Source of the DNA: Escarpia spicata
Lineage: Eukaryota > Annelida > Polychaeta > Sabellida > Siboglinidae
Length of the DNA stretch: 64,000 bases
Assembly: GCA_963995525.1 (NCBI GenBank)
Contig: OZ023211.1
Span: 62,001 to 126,000, forward strand
Reading direction: 5' to 3'
The notes below the pieces were generated by a model. It was given only the letters and a program-made list of their open reading frames with translations, searched no databases and had not been told where the DNA came from. Positions 1 through 9,093 of this stretch are shown in pieces. How positions within the stretch are numbered: position 1 is the stretch's first letter; the number at the start of each line of letters is the position of its first letter. A program made the position numbers and the translations under genes.

Positions 1-2640
1 GTTATCAGTTTGTTTTTGATGAATTAAACCAACAACTAAAATATATTCAATCACCAGAGGCTAGAATGCCCAAACCTGACTTAGACGAAATTCTAGATGA
101 CGGGTCACCTTTACCTATTATCTCCGAAGAACACATTTCAAAATTAATTGGTATGCTTCACGGATTTCTTGAAGAACTACCCGTCATTGGCTTTAATTCT
201 GGAAAATACGATTTGAAGGTCATCAAAAAATATATCACATCACACTTCCTGACAACCGACGTAAGTGACGAGACGGACGAGAACGAATCTAATAAGAAAA
301 CTAAAAACTCCATGTTCGTAGTAATGCGTCATACTAATTTCATGTGTTTAAAAACAGCGACTTTGACATTTTTGGATATCATAAATTATTTGGCCCCCGT
401 TTTAGCTACGATAAATTTCTGAAAGCTTACGGTTGTGTACAAACTAAAGGATACTTTCCCTATGAGTGGGTGACTTCGTTAAGTAAACTCGACTGTGAAT
501 CCCTTCCTCCAAAGGAAAATGTTCACAGCGATTTGAAAAACGAAGATATTTCTGACGAAAATTACGCGTACTGCGAACAAATTTGGCACGATCACGATAT
601 GAAAAAACTTTTCGTGATTTTCTTATTTGGTACAACAATAGAGATGTCGTTCCTTTCCTAGAAGCTATAAAAAACAGTTCTCTTTTTACAAATTGCGCCA
701 CATTGATATATTTAAAGATGGTATTAGCGTTCCCGGTCTAACCATGAAATTTATGTTTGACACATTACCACGAGATATTTATTTCAGTCTTTTTAATCAA
801 AAAGATTCGGATTTACACGATATGTTAAAAAAGCCATCGTAGGGGGCCCGTCCATAATATATCACCGCCATCACGAAGTCGATGTTACACGGCTTCGTGA
901 ATCGGAAATGGGCGACTCAGTTCGCCCCTGTCGTTCCATTGTCGGCTACGATGCGAATGGATTATACCTTTGGGCTCTTTCACAAGATATGCCCACCGGA
1001 TGTTATACGCGTCGTAGCCGAGAAAATAATTTTAGACCTAAAACATCACGTGTTTATGGAAAGATGGCTCTTGAATGGCTAGAATGGGTAGCTCGCGAGA
1101 AGAATACAACGACAAGGCACCAATTTAACGGAGAAGAGAAACGCAATGGGGATCGTAGTCTCGCACCATTTATCAATTTCACGGTTGCTATTTTCACGGT
1201 TGTCTTTGTAACGTGGAGCACACCAACTCTATCAACGGGAAGTCTACGGCCGATCTCCTATCACAAACTAAAAAGAATACTACGTATTTGCGTAAATATG
1301 CCGAGGTCGTCGAAATGTGGGAATGTCAATGGAAAGAAATTCGGAAAAGTAAGACATTTTCTAAATTCAAAATTTCCTCACCGTAACCTGAAGTGGGAAA
1401 TGACCCAAGATAAAGTTTTGCAAAATGTAGTTGAAGGTCGCCTATTTTGTATGGTAGAGTGTGACATTTTTGTTCCAGGTCATCTTAAAGATTATTTTGG
1501 TGAAATGCAACCTATTTTCAAAAATATTGACATTAACCATGACAACATTGGCACCTATATGCGAGCTTACGCTGAAGAGCACTATATATTATTTACTCCT
1601 CGGCGTACTCTGGTGGCTTCGTATTTTGGTAAACAAATTATTTTAGGTACACCTTTGTTAAAATGGTATTTGAAATACGGATTGGTCGTATCTCACGTTT
1701 GTCAAGTTTTAGAATACGAACCCAATCCGTGTTTCAAACATTTCGCCAATGCCGTCTCGAATGCACGCCGCGAAGGTGACGTGCACCCGGACAAGGCCAT
1801 TATTGGCGATACAATGAAACTTCTTGGGAATAGTGGCTATGGAAAATGTATAACTAATAAGGATCTCCACAGAAATATTATATTTTGTAATAGTAAAACT
1901 GCGAGCCGAGGAATTAAAGTCATCGTTTTCGCCAGCTAGACCCAATTACGGAATCCGTGTACCAATTGACAATGAACATGAAATCCATTAAATACGATCT
2001 CCCTCTGTTTTATGGTTTACCAGTACGCAAAATTGAGAATGCTGGAATTTTATTACGATTTCATAGATTATTACGTTGAGCGCCCTCTCTTCCAATATTG
2101 CGAAATGGATACGGATTCGGCATATTTAAGTCTAGCTTTTTCTTGTTTAGACGATTGCGTTACCACTGATAAACGACAAGAATACTTCACAAACTTGTCC
2201 CGATGGTTTCCTGCTGTTTGTTGTGACGCGCACGCGTCCGATTATATCACTTGTCGGATGGAAGGGAAAGAATGGGTGCCTCCGGAATCGTGTTGTATTG
2301 CGCGTGCGCGTCACGACAAAAGAACACCTGGCCTATTCAAGGTCGAATACGAAGGTAGAGGTTTTATCGGCTTGTGCAGCAAAACATATTATTGTTTTGG
2401 TGATACGGATAAATTCAGCACGAAAGGTCTAAATAAGAGACCGAAATTGACAAAGACACATTTTTGAAAGTACTCACAACCAAGGAGAGTGGTGTTGGGA
2501 AAATCGAGGGTTTCGTGTGAAGAATGCTTCAGTTTTTACGTATATTCAAGAACGTTCTACACTAACTTATTTTTATTCCAAACGACCGGTACAAGCCGAT
2601 GGAATCTCTACCTCGCCGTGTCCGGTATAATAGACACGCC
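1..2640 (+). pseudogene. family-B DNA polymerase of a virus-like/Polinton-like element, 5' end outside window
   Basis: Remnant of a protein-primed-type (DNA_pol_B_2-like) DNA polymerase, which would copy the element's own DNA. The reading frame is already open at base 3, so the gene begins left of the window. Visible in order: an exonuclease-type motif GFNSGKYDL near 200-230; a palm motif GYDANGLYLWAL near 941-976; a motif-B-like stretch MKLLGNSGYGK near 1813-1845; the catalytic motif MDTDS near 2104-2118; and a thumb-side block ending near 2600. Frame changes occur near 405, 650, 850, 1130 and 1940, so no full product can be made. This polymerase type occurs in Polintons/Mavericks, adintovirus-like elements and linear plasmids. 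I see no integrase or capsid gene here, so the element class is inferred. Family call fairly sure, element class not. Confidence 0.8.
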
Positions 2641-2730
2641 AGTAAATCTTCTTGTGAGCTACCCTCCCTGTGTATCATTCGGTATTGGTGTAACATTCAG
2701 TCTTGTGTAGGATACTGTCTAACAGTGACT

Positions 2731-2953
2731 GTGTATCATATGGAGTCGATTTATATATAGTTATTAAGGTTTACAAGATTTTATAATAGTGACACTTTCT
2801 CTTGGGTGTCTGACAACAAGAATATGTGATATAATTCACAGTGACACTTTCTCTTGGGTGTCTGAATAACATTTGTGCATCATATGGAATCCATTTGTAT
2901 TTAGTTAAGGTTTAAAAGATTTTATAAGACTGACACTTTCTCTTGGGTGTCTG
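2731..2953. repeat. three copies of a 23-nt hairpin motif within a duplicated 80-bp unit
   Basis: The motif TGACAC...GTGTCTGA occurs at 2790-2812, 2842-2864 and 2931-2953. Its ends can pair (GACAC with GTGTC) around a TTTCTCTTGG loop. The 80-bp context starting at TATCATATGGA is also duplicated (about 2733-2812 and 2873-2953). An AATAAA follows the last copy at 2953-2958. The block lies about 100-300 bp downstream of the polymerase remnant on the same strand, where its transcript 3' end would be expected. A role in 3'-end formation is inference. Confidence 0.65.
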
Positions 2954-3210
2954 AATAAAACATTTCATGAACGCATATATGGTGTCGACTTTTATTGCTT
3001 AATTAAGGTAATACAAGAACGTGCATGCCAACATTACATGCAAACAGTACATACCACTCTTAACAAAGTCAAAATTCAGGTATATTGAACACCACCCACA
3101 TTAATACGTTCACAAAAGAATTGTTGTCACTGAAACGGGGAAAAGTGAGGTGTATCTTGATGACTACGAAAACTAAAAACAAACACACTCATCCATAGCA
3201 TCAACATGAT

Positions 3211-3216
3211 TTTATT
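3211..3216 (-). terminator. AATAAA poly(A) signal for the minus-strand gene upstream
   Basis: TTTATT on the plus strand gives AATAAA on the minus strand, about 95 bp beyond the stop of the frame ending at 3310. Position and strand fit the 3' end of the gene at 3310-4103. Confidence 0.45.
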
Positions 3217-3309
3217 TGTAATTTCATATATTTCTGATAAATAATGGACAGAATATTCCCGACGTGATGTCTCTTGCACACTGTCCCTGTAGATTCCAAA
3301 TAGGTAATG

Positions 3310-4103
3310 CTAATAAGGTTCCCAACGTGTGATTTGAAAAGGTGTCGCCGAATGAGCTGTGCGCCGCGACGATGATGGTCGTCTACGATTCCGATGACGA
3401 TCACTGTCGAAAGAAATGCTGGTTTCCTTTAACAAGTCGTCGTCCACTGACGCTGTCTGCATGTAAAGCCAACGAATTGAGTTCCCAGCTAAATCCATTG
3501 GCGTGTTAACATCCTTGAGACCACGAGCGAAGGTTTCCCATCCCACCGGTTCAAACGACTTCCGTTTTCTCAACACGTCATTCACAAGGTACACGATATT
3601 ACTTCCGAGAACCGCCTTGTTTCTGTACATCATCTCGCCACGATCGTTCCAACTTACGGCACCTTTCATTTTATCTAGGAGTCGCCGTGCTTTCTGCTTC
3701 ATAGTTTTTGGAACGCTCTCGGTGATTTCATTTTTGATGTTCTTATTTTCGATGATTTCATTTTCGTTAGCGGTTGTACTTTGTTTTTCTCTTCAATGGA
3801 AATTTTTTCGATGACCACACGCAGGGGTTCTTGCATACGTTTGAAAGATCGTTGTTCGAAAGACTCCGGGTTGTGGGTCTTGCGTGTCTTGCGAAGCTCG
3901 CGCAGTTTCTCGATCGATAATCTCAAGAGGCGTCGTGTCTCCTTGCAGTGTGTGGATGTGGTCAGTGACGGAGACAATCGCTTTGCAGGTTGACTGTCAC
4001 ACAGGTCGGTCGCCGGGTGTCGTCGCTTGTTGCTTCTCGCAACATATCGGACATTGCCGGTAGCAACATCTCGGACGTTGTCGGTAGATGAAATCGAACC
4101 CAT
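3310..4103 (-). pseudogene. unrecognised element protein, basic N-terminal part, frameshifted
   Basis: Two minus-strand frames (3699-4130 and 3310-3702) overlap by ATGA. The downstream frame stays open above its first ATG (VPKTMKQKARRLL), so this is probably one gene broken by a frameshift near 3710-3720 rather than two genes. The upstream half is rich in Lys, Arg, Ser and Thr. The downstream half holds a more structured block (SWNDRGEMMYRNKAV, then GWETFARGLKDVNTP) and an Arg/Ser-rich tail. I prefer the ATG at 4103 to the one at 4130, because the TATA box at 4146-4154 would place transcription start near 4120. No enzymatic motif is seen. Similar blocks occur beside such polymerases in other invertebrate genomes as far as I recall, but I cannot name a function. 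Confidence 0.5.
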
Positions 4104-4145
4104 TTTCAAGGTGTAAGCTATAATGACCATAAAAGCAGAAGCAGG

Positions 4146-4154
4146 CCTTTTATA
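4146..4154 (-). promoter_or_regulatory. TATA box of minus-strand gene
   Basis: TATAAAAGG on the minus strand, 43 bp upstream of the preferred ATG at 4103 and about 30 bp downstream (in transcript direction) of the 30-bp tandem repeats. The same order recurs at 6067-6193. Confidence 0.55.
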
Positions 4155-4182
4155 ACAGGTCGACAGAACTTAAAGGTCACAT

Positions 4183-4335
4183 GGGCGCGCAGAGTAAGAA
4201 CGCGGACCTCAGAATAGAAAGTACAAAAACACGAACCTCAGAGTAGAAAGTACAAAAGTACGAACCTCAGAGTAGAAAGAACAAAAGTACGGACCGCAGA
4301 GTAGAACGTATAAAAGCACGGAGTGCAGAATAGAT
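4183..4335. repeat. 30-bp tandem repeat upstream of promoter, about 5 copies
   Basis: Degenerate 30-bp units built on CGGACCTCAGAGTAGAAAGT followed by ACAAAAG. The same unit recurs at 6118-6193 upstream of the RPA-like gene. Both arrays sit directly upstream of a TATA box, so they are candidate upstream activating elements of one mobile or viral unit. Confidence 0.7.
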
Positions 4336-4849
4336 GAGACTTGGGCAGGGAATACAAGTTTATACTATGTTCGTGTGTACCGTAGAGAGCGTGGAATACA
4401 ACGCCTGTCATTCACCATAACACCACGTGATCTTTTCGGGCGCTGAGTTTACGAGTGTGGCAGAATGACGTAGTAAAGAGACAACAACAGCCACAGCCCG
4501 TCGGCCCAGCAACGATACAAGTAAAAGGATGAACTAACCTCGTGTCCATACTTTACGCAACTGATGAAAGGGACTACGATGCACGGTACTTATACTACTT
4601 ATACTTCGAAAAATGACACAATATAAGGTTTGAACATTTTATTCGTACAACACAAACGTATTTACAGGTCACGCTCTATAATTGCAAGAACCAGAGACTA
4701 GACATTAATACAGAGTCTTGCAAAATGTAATCGTGTACAAGACAATACCGCACCTCACTATTTCAGTCTTGCCTGCCATACGGCGAGGAGCCCTTGTGGG
4801 CCCAACAAAGTCGGTTCGGATACTTGGTAGTAGTACTGTTCCTGACAGT
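4336..4849. other. no gene seen
   Basis: I find no convincing reading frame, RNA gene or long repeat here. It lies between the promoter repeats of one minus-strand gene and the 3' side of the next. Confidence 0.5.
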
Positions 4850-4853
4850 CAAC

Positions 4854-4890
4854 CAGTCTTTAATCATTGCAGTTGAATTAATGTCACCAA
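4854..4890 (-). pseudogene. fragment duplicated from the 78-residue ORF
   Basis: Positions 4854-4883 repeat 5075-5104 with few differences and then diverge. In the minus reading the shared part gives INSTAMIKD, against INSTAVMKD in the 78-residue frame. It appears to be a decayed tandem copy of part of that gene. Confidence 0.5.
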
Positions 4891-4920
4891 AGGTCTCATA
4901 AAAGCACAAGACAGATTTAT

Positions 4921-5157
4921 TTACAGATCATCCTCCATTACTGCCAGAACAATTTGCTTTAATTTCTCTCGCCAGTCCTCTGAAAACGATTCTTGCATCC
5001 AGCTCCCGATAGTACACAAGTGATCGGACGTCAGGTCGGATAGCTTCAAACCCGCGTCTAACAAAACACTCAAACAGTCTTTCATCACTGCAGTTGAATT
5101 AATGGCCTCCACAGCCTCGTCAAAGTGCATGTAACTTAGAATGTCATCGAGTAACAT
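4921..5157 (-). CDS. 78-residue acidic hypothetical protein of the element
   Basis: Open frame from ATG at 5157 to a stop at 4921. The product is small and acidic and looks helical, ending in the acidic MEDDL. It contains a region (HFDEAVEAINSTAVMKD) partly copied again at 4854-4890. I see no signal peptide, membrane segment or metal-binding motif. It lies on the same strand as the RPA-like and basic-protein genes, between them, and fits a small accessory gene of the same element. No TATA box was found upstream, unlike its neighbours. Function unknown; a chance ORF is possible, although the partial duplication argues for real ancestry. Confidence 0.45.
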   Translation of the reverse strand: MLLDDILSYMHFDEAVEAINSTAVMKDCLSVLLDAGLKLSDLTSDHLCTIGSWMQESFSEDWREKLKQIVLAVMEDDL

Positions 5158-5424
5158 ATAATCGAGATGATATTGTCAAGGATCGTCTATCTCGCAAGCG
5201 AGACATTGTCGTCTTGAAAGTTCAACGACGCCACATGCTATGTGACGTGTAATTGTCTTCTTCATTCGGTCGCAGGAAACTCAAGCGTAAAGTTCGAACC
5301 AGTGGCGACAGGAGCGGCAGTTGCCACACTGGTTGCGTGAGTAGAAATTGTGACATCGTCAGGTGCGGAAGTTGTCACATCGGCAGGGATGACAGCAGAG
5401 AGAGGCTGAAACAAGCTACGGAGC

Positions 5425-6011
5425 CTAGTGTATCACCTCCACGTAAGTGACGTTGAAGTTTGTGTAAGTATCTCGTCGAGTTTTCTTTAGGGTGAGAGAC
5501 ATACGAGTTCCCGTCAGTGAGTTCAGTTTGTAAGTCTGCATTGTTTCGTCTATAAAAGCAAACGTCTCGGCATTCACGTCTAGGAGAAAAGCCACACATT
5601 GGTCGAATAAAGTCAGCCATATAGATCGACCCGGGTCGGTCTATATGGCTTTATTCGACCAGTCGCTGTCTCGACAAAGCACATGCGCACGACGAAATGC
5701 ATGTCAGAGGCAACGTAACCGTGTCGTTCGCATTGCAAATGTCCCCTATCGTCGACAATCATACGCTTCTTGCAGTATCTGCACCCGATGTAGAAGGGAG
5801 TATGCTGGCGTACTTTGTCGATAAGGAGACCTCTGATCTTGATAACGGCGTCGGCGCTTACCATTGTTTCTAGAGTTGAGATGTCCACGACGTCTGGTTC
5901 CGACGGCCCGGAAGGACGGTTGGTCACCGGCATGATGGGTCGGCTCGTCGGCTCGTCCTCGTCGCTCGAGTCTGCCGCATTGGGAGGTCGGTAGTAGGCT
6001 GTCTTCAACAT
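5425..6011 (-). pseudogene. RPA-like (OB-fold, zinc ribbon) single-strand DNA-binding protein, broken by a palindrome
   Basis: The minus-strand frame runs from ATG at 6011 to a TGA at 5613. It contains a zinc-ribbon pattern, CRYCKKRM...LQCERHG (C-x2-C...C-x2-H), followed by beta-strand-like sequence ending FVETATG. This order is typical of the C-terminal DNA-binding domain of replication protein A large subunit. The stop lies inside the palindrome at 5601-5660. Beyond it, a different minus frame (about 5600-5425) carries residues of the kind expected for the rest of that OB fold, so the gene was probably longer and was cut by the inverted duplication. An upstream GTG-started extension to 6062 is possible, but the TATA box at 6067-6074 favours 6011. 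The likely role was coating single-stranded DNA during replication by the neighbouring polymerase. Confidence 0.65.
5601..5660. repeat. 60-bp palindrome without spacer
   Basis: Left arm 5601-5632 and right arm 5633-5660 are reverse complements with one mismatch and a 4-nt bulge (TCAG). Each strand carries AATAAA within its arm (plus 5606-5611, minus 5651-5656). It cuts the RPA-like reading frame and supplies its stop codon. Confidence 0.85.
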
Positions 6012-6066
6012 GATAGCCGTGGTGTCGTCGTGATACAAATGACGGTCCGATTGGCAAAACACCGCG

Positions 6067-6074
6067 CTTATATA
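6067..6074 (-). promoter_or_regulatory. TATA box of the RPA-like gene
   Basis: TATATAAG on the minus strand, 56 bp upstream of the ATG at 6011. It supports that ATG rather than the upstream GTG extension. Confidence 0.55.
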
Positions 6075-6117
6075 GTTAGTAAATGTGCTGAAAAGTCACG
6101 TCGGCGTGCCGAAAGAT

Positions 6118-6193
6118 CACGGACTGTAGAGTAGGAAATTCAAAAGCAAGGACTGCAAAGTAGAATGTACACACGCGCGGACTGCAGAGTAGT
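6118..6193. repeat. 30-bp tandem repeat, about 3 copies, same family as 4183-4335
   Basis: Units built on CGGACTGCAGAGTAGAA with a 30-bp period, sharing the GACTGCAGAGTAG core with the array at 4183-4335 and in the same place relative to a TATA box. Confidence 0.65.
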
Positions 6194-6197
6194 TATT

Positions 6198-6515
6198 TAG
6201 TTCACTACTTATCTAACAGGGGTGCTTTCAGTTGATATCCACCAGGAGTAAGCATTTCACAAAAACAAGAGACACGACTTTAAGCAGTACTCGTATGTGG
6301 TTCACCACTTGTCTGCTAGGGGATGATGTTTGTGGTTCATGATCTATCCGCCAGGGGGCCTCACTTGAGCTCTGTATTTAGTTCATCAAAACCCCACCAG
6401 GTGGCGATGTTTTAGTTCACTATATATCCGACAGGTGGCGCTATTTTAGTTCACGACATATCCACTAGGGGTGTTGTTTTATTTCACGACCTATCCGACA
6501 GGTGGTGCCATTTAA
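6198..6515. repeat. degenerate 35-45-bp array carrying CTCF-like motifs
   Basis: About eight units of the form TAGTTCACGACATATCC followed by RNCAGGKGGCG. Clear copies: TCCGCCAGGGGGCC (6346-6360), CCCCACCAGGTGGCGA (near 6393-6407), TCCGACAGGTGGCGCT (6427-6442) and TCCGACAGGTGGTGCC (near 6494-6509). These resemble the CTCF core consensus CCASYAGRKGGCRS. All copies point the same way. Confidence 0.65.
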
Positions 6516-6520
6516 CCTTT

Positions 6521-6578
6521 GACCTTGCCCTACATCCGGGTACTTGACCTTGACCTACATCCGGGTACTTGACCTTCC
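6521..6578. repeat. 26-bp tandem duplication
   Basis: Two and a half copies of GACCTTGACCTACATCCGGG + TACTT. Short local repeat between the CTCF-like array and the AT-rich block. Confidence 0.6.
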
Positions 6579-6604
6579 ACTTCCATCGCGCCGCGCCGGC
6601 GTAC

Positions 6605-7067
6605 ACACTGATTAACCTGACAAACTATTGTTAATTAATGAAAATTAGTGGGAATTAGGGTTAATTAGTGGTTAATTAGGGAAAATTAATGTAATTAGCG
6701 GAAATTAGTACTAATTAGGGGTTAGCTGTTAATTATGGGTAATTAAGTGATAATCATTGTTAATTAAATAGTGCTAACTAGTGGTAACTAGGGGTTAATC
6801 AGTGCTAATTAATGGTAATTATGGGGTTAATTAGTGGTAATTAGGGTCTCATTTTTAATATGTTCTTTTATATAATTAGTAATTAATTACCCATATGGTA
6901 AATTGTATGTTTTGTTTATATAATTAGTGATTAATTACCCATTTTTTTATATGACAAAGGTGGTGACGAAGCTAGATACGCTGTATATAGTCATCCACCG
7001 CCATCACCCCGCACTCTCGGCTACACACATAAAGACAAGTTATTCTTTGACCTTTTAATTACTTGTA
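6605..7067. repeat. AT-rich degenerate TTAATTAGTG/TTAATTAGGG repeat
   Basis: Dozens of short variants of TTAATTAGTG, TTAATTAGGG and AATTAGGGTT fill this stretch; a shorter block of the same kind lies at 7223-7310 beyond the telomeric tract. The units share TTAG-G with the telomere repeat they flank. No coding potential seen. Confidence 0.7.
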
Positions 7068-7069
7068 GG

Positions 7070-7222
7070 ATTAGGGTTAGGGTTAGGTTTAGGGTTAGGG
7101 TTAGGGTTAGGGTTAGGGTTAGGGTTAGGGTTAGGGTTAGGGTTAGTGTTAGGGTTAGAGTTAGGGTTAGGGTTAGAGTTAGGATTAGGGCCAGGGCTAA
7201 GTTAGGGTTAGGATTAGGGTTA
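7070..7222 (+). repeat. interstitial telomeric repeat (TTAGGG)n
   Basis: About 25 units of TTAGGG, nearly perfect in the middle (7076-7150) and degrading to TTAGAG, TTAGTG and GGGCCAGGGC towards the right edge. Confidence 0.95.
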
Positions 7223-7454
7223 GCTAATTAGTGGGATTTAGGGGTTATTGAGGTTAATTAGTGCTAATTATGGGTTAATAAGTGTTAATTAGGGTCTCAT
7301 TGCACTCTTTTTTTTATGTTTGTTGATATAATTAGTGACTAATTACCCACTTTTTATATGCCAAAACCCTTTGATCTTTCAATCCTTTCTGCTTTTTTAT
7401 ATAACAAAACCCTTTCATCTTTCATTCATTTGGATAACCAGCTGCACACTTCTT

Positions 7455-8678
7455 CTACTAACATTTATTGACAAACTGCATAACGCAAACCCGTGATACA
7501 ACAGCAACATCGATGACGCGAGGAAACAACGGCGAACGAACGAGTCGTTGTGTAGACAACAAGCCCGTTGCCCTCTCGAAAACCAACTACTATCGAGACA
7601 AACTTCTGAACGCTGACAACAAAACCATGTTCAACATCGTGAAATCGCTAAGTGGGGAGCCATCACGTTCGTATCCCGAATATGACTCCGTCGTTGCCTG
7701 TTGCGATTCATTGTTGGACTATTTCAACAACAAGGTAGCTGAAATTCGATTCGGCTTACATGCTGCCAGATATCTCATCACACTGCCGTGTGAAACACGT
7801 CGCTTTGTCGCACCAATTGACATATTTAAACCTACAACATCACTTGAAGTAACGTAGTCATCGCTAGAATGTGTACGTCTTGCATGATCCGATACCATCT
7901 GATCATGTAAAACAGAACATTGACGCACTTGCGATCATTGTTGCCGATATAAGAAATGCGTGTTTGGCAGAAGGACAAATGCCGGATGAACTGAAGCGAG
8001 CACTTGTGCATCCTCTTCTGAAGAAGCCGTCATTGTGTAAGGATATCTTAAGTAACTACTGCCCAGTCAGCAATCTGTCCGAACTTTCGAAAGTGATTGA
8101 AAGGGTTGTGGGCAACATATTGAACATTCACTTCAGTCCGCATACAAGCGAAACCACTCGACAGAGACAGCCCTACTGTATGTAGTCAACGAGATCAGGA
8201 CTGCGCTACACCGTACTCATCGTCTAAGCGCCGCATTTGACACGGTAGATCACGCAATACTACTGGCTCGCCTACAACAACGCTACGGCATCACCGGAGT
8301 TGTTCTCCATTGGCTGGAATCTTACCTAAGTAATCGCAAGCAGAGATGCGTCATCGACCGGGTGTTATCCAGCGAGACGACTTTGTTAACGGGAGTGCCG
8401 CAAGAGTCAATGTTGGGACCACTATTATTTTCACTATACGTGCAGCCGATCGGTCATTCACAAACACGACTTAAAATATCACCACTACGCCGACGATCTA
8501 CAACTGTTCTGTCACTTCGACCTGGATGCATCTTCTCTGATGACCGTCGTGTGTCGGATCGAGCGATGTATTGATGACGTGAAGGAGTGGATGACTTGGA
8601 ATTATCTGCTCATGAATGACACCAAAACAGAAATTCTACCGGTTGTCCCCAAATCAGCATTTGCCATCGTAAGTGGTA
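7455..8678 (+). mobile_element. CR1/Jockey-type LINE, 5' portion (RT N-terminal and palm), decayed
   Basis: Reverse transcriptase region of a non-LTR retrotransposon that would copy its RNA at the target site. Visible: TNYYRDKLLNADNKTMFN; then HPLLKKPSL...SNYCPVSNLSELSKVIERVV, the usual RT block 1-2 of this group; then AAFDTVDHAILLARL and VPQESMLGPLLFSLYVQP near 8225-8450. At least four frameshifts split it. The same family is present on the minus strand at 48625-50725. It stops abruptly at about 8678, where the inverted-repeat transposon begins, and resumes at 11017. Confidence 0.85.
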
Positions 8679-8699
8679 GTCCAGCAGCCGCGGGGGGTA

Positions 8700-8968
8700 A
8701 CCCCTTTTTACCCGATATAGTTTTTTCCTTTGTTGATTATTCGTTTCTAGCATGGATATAATTATATCCAGGGTGGTGTGGAGATCTCACCCTTGGGCAT
8801 TTTGAAAAAAGATGAAAACATCCAAAATGGCTTCCAAAATCAACCTATCATCATATCTTTGCAACCAGACGAGATGATTAAAATTTTGTTTTACGTGTTT
8901 CCAGACATGAGGAATTCGATTCCACCATAATTGATATGAACAAATGTAAAGAAAACAAAATGGCGGCC
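8700..8968 (+). repeat. left terminal inverted repeat of the FEN-like transposon
   Basis: Matches the reverse complement of 10724-10985 throughout (for example GATATAGTTTTTTC, TTTGTTGATTATTCG, CCCTTGGGCATTTTG, CCAGACATGAGGAATTCGAT), by eye roughly 85% identical. A second, weaker copy of its inner part (GTTTTCAGACATACGAAATTC) lies at about 9024-9110. It carries a YY1-like CAAAATGGCGGCC near 8957-8969. Confidence 0.85.
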
Positions 8969-9093
8969 TACAAATGGTTGCCAGCTATGCAAATTGTCAC
9001 ATACTTTCGACCAGTTAAAGTACACACACGATTAAAACGCCTTTTTACATGTTTTCAGACATACGAAATTCAATACCAGAAATTGTGACCACC

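Noticed and set aside
5253..5450. 65-codon plus-strand Cys/Arg-rich frame
   Set aside because: Starts only at TTG, sits on short degenerate repeats (GGAAGTTGTCACATCGG type) and overlaps the end of the RPA-like gene region on the other strand.
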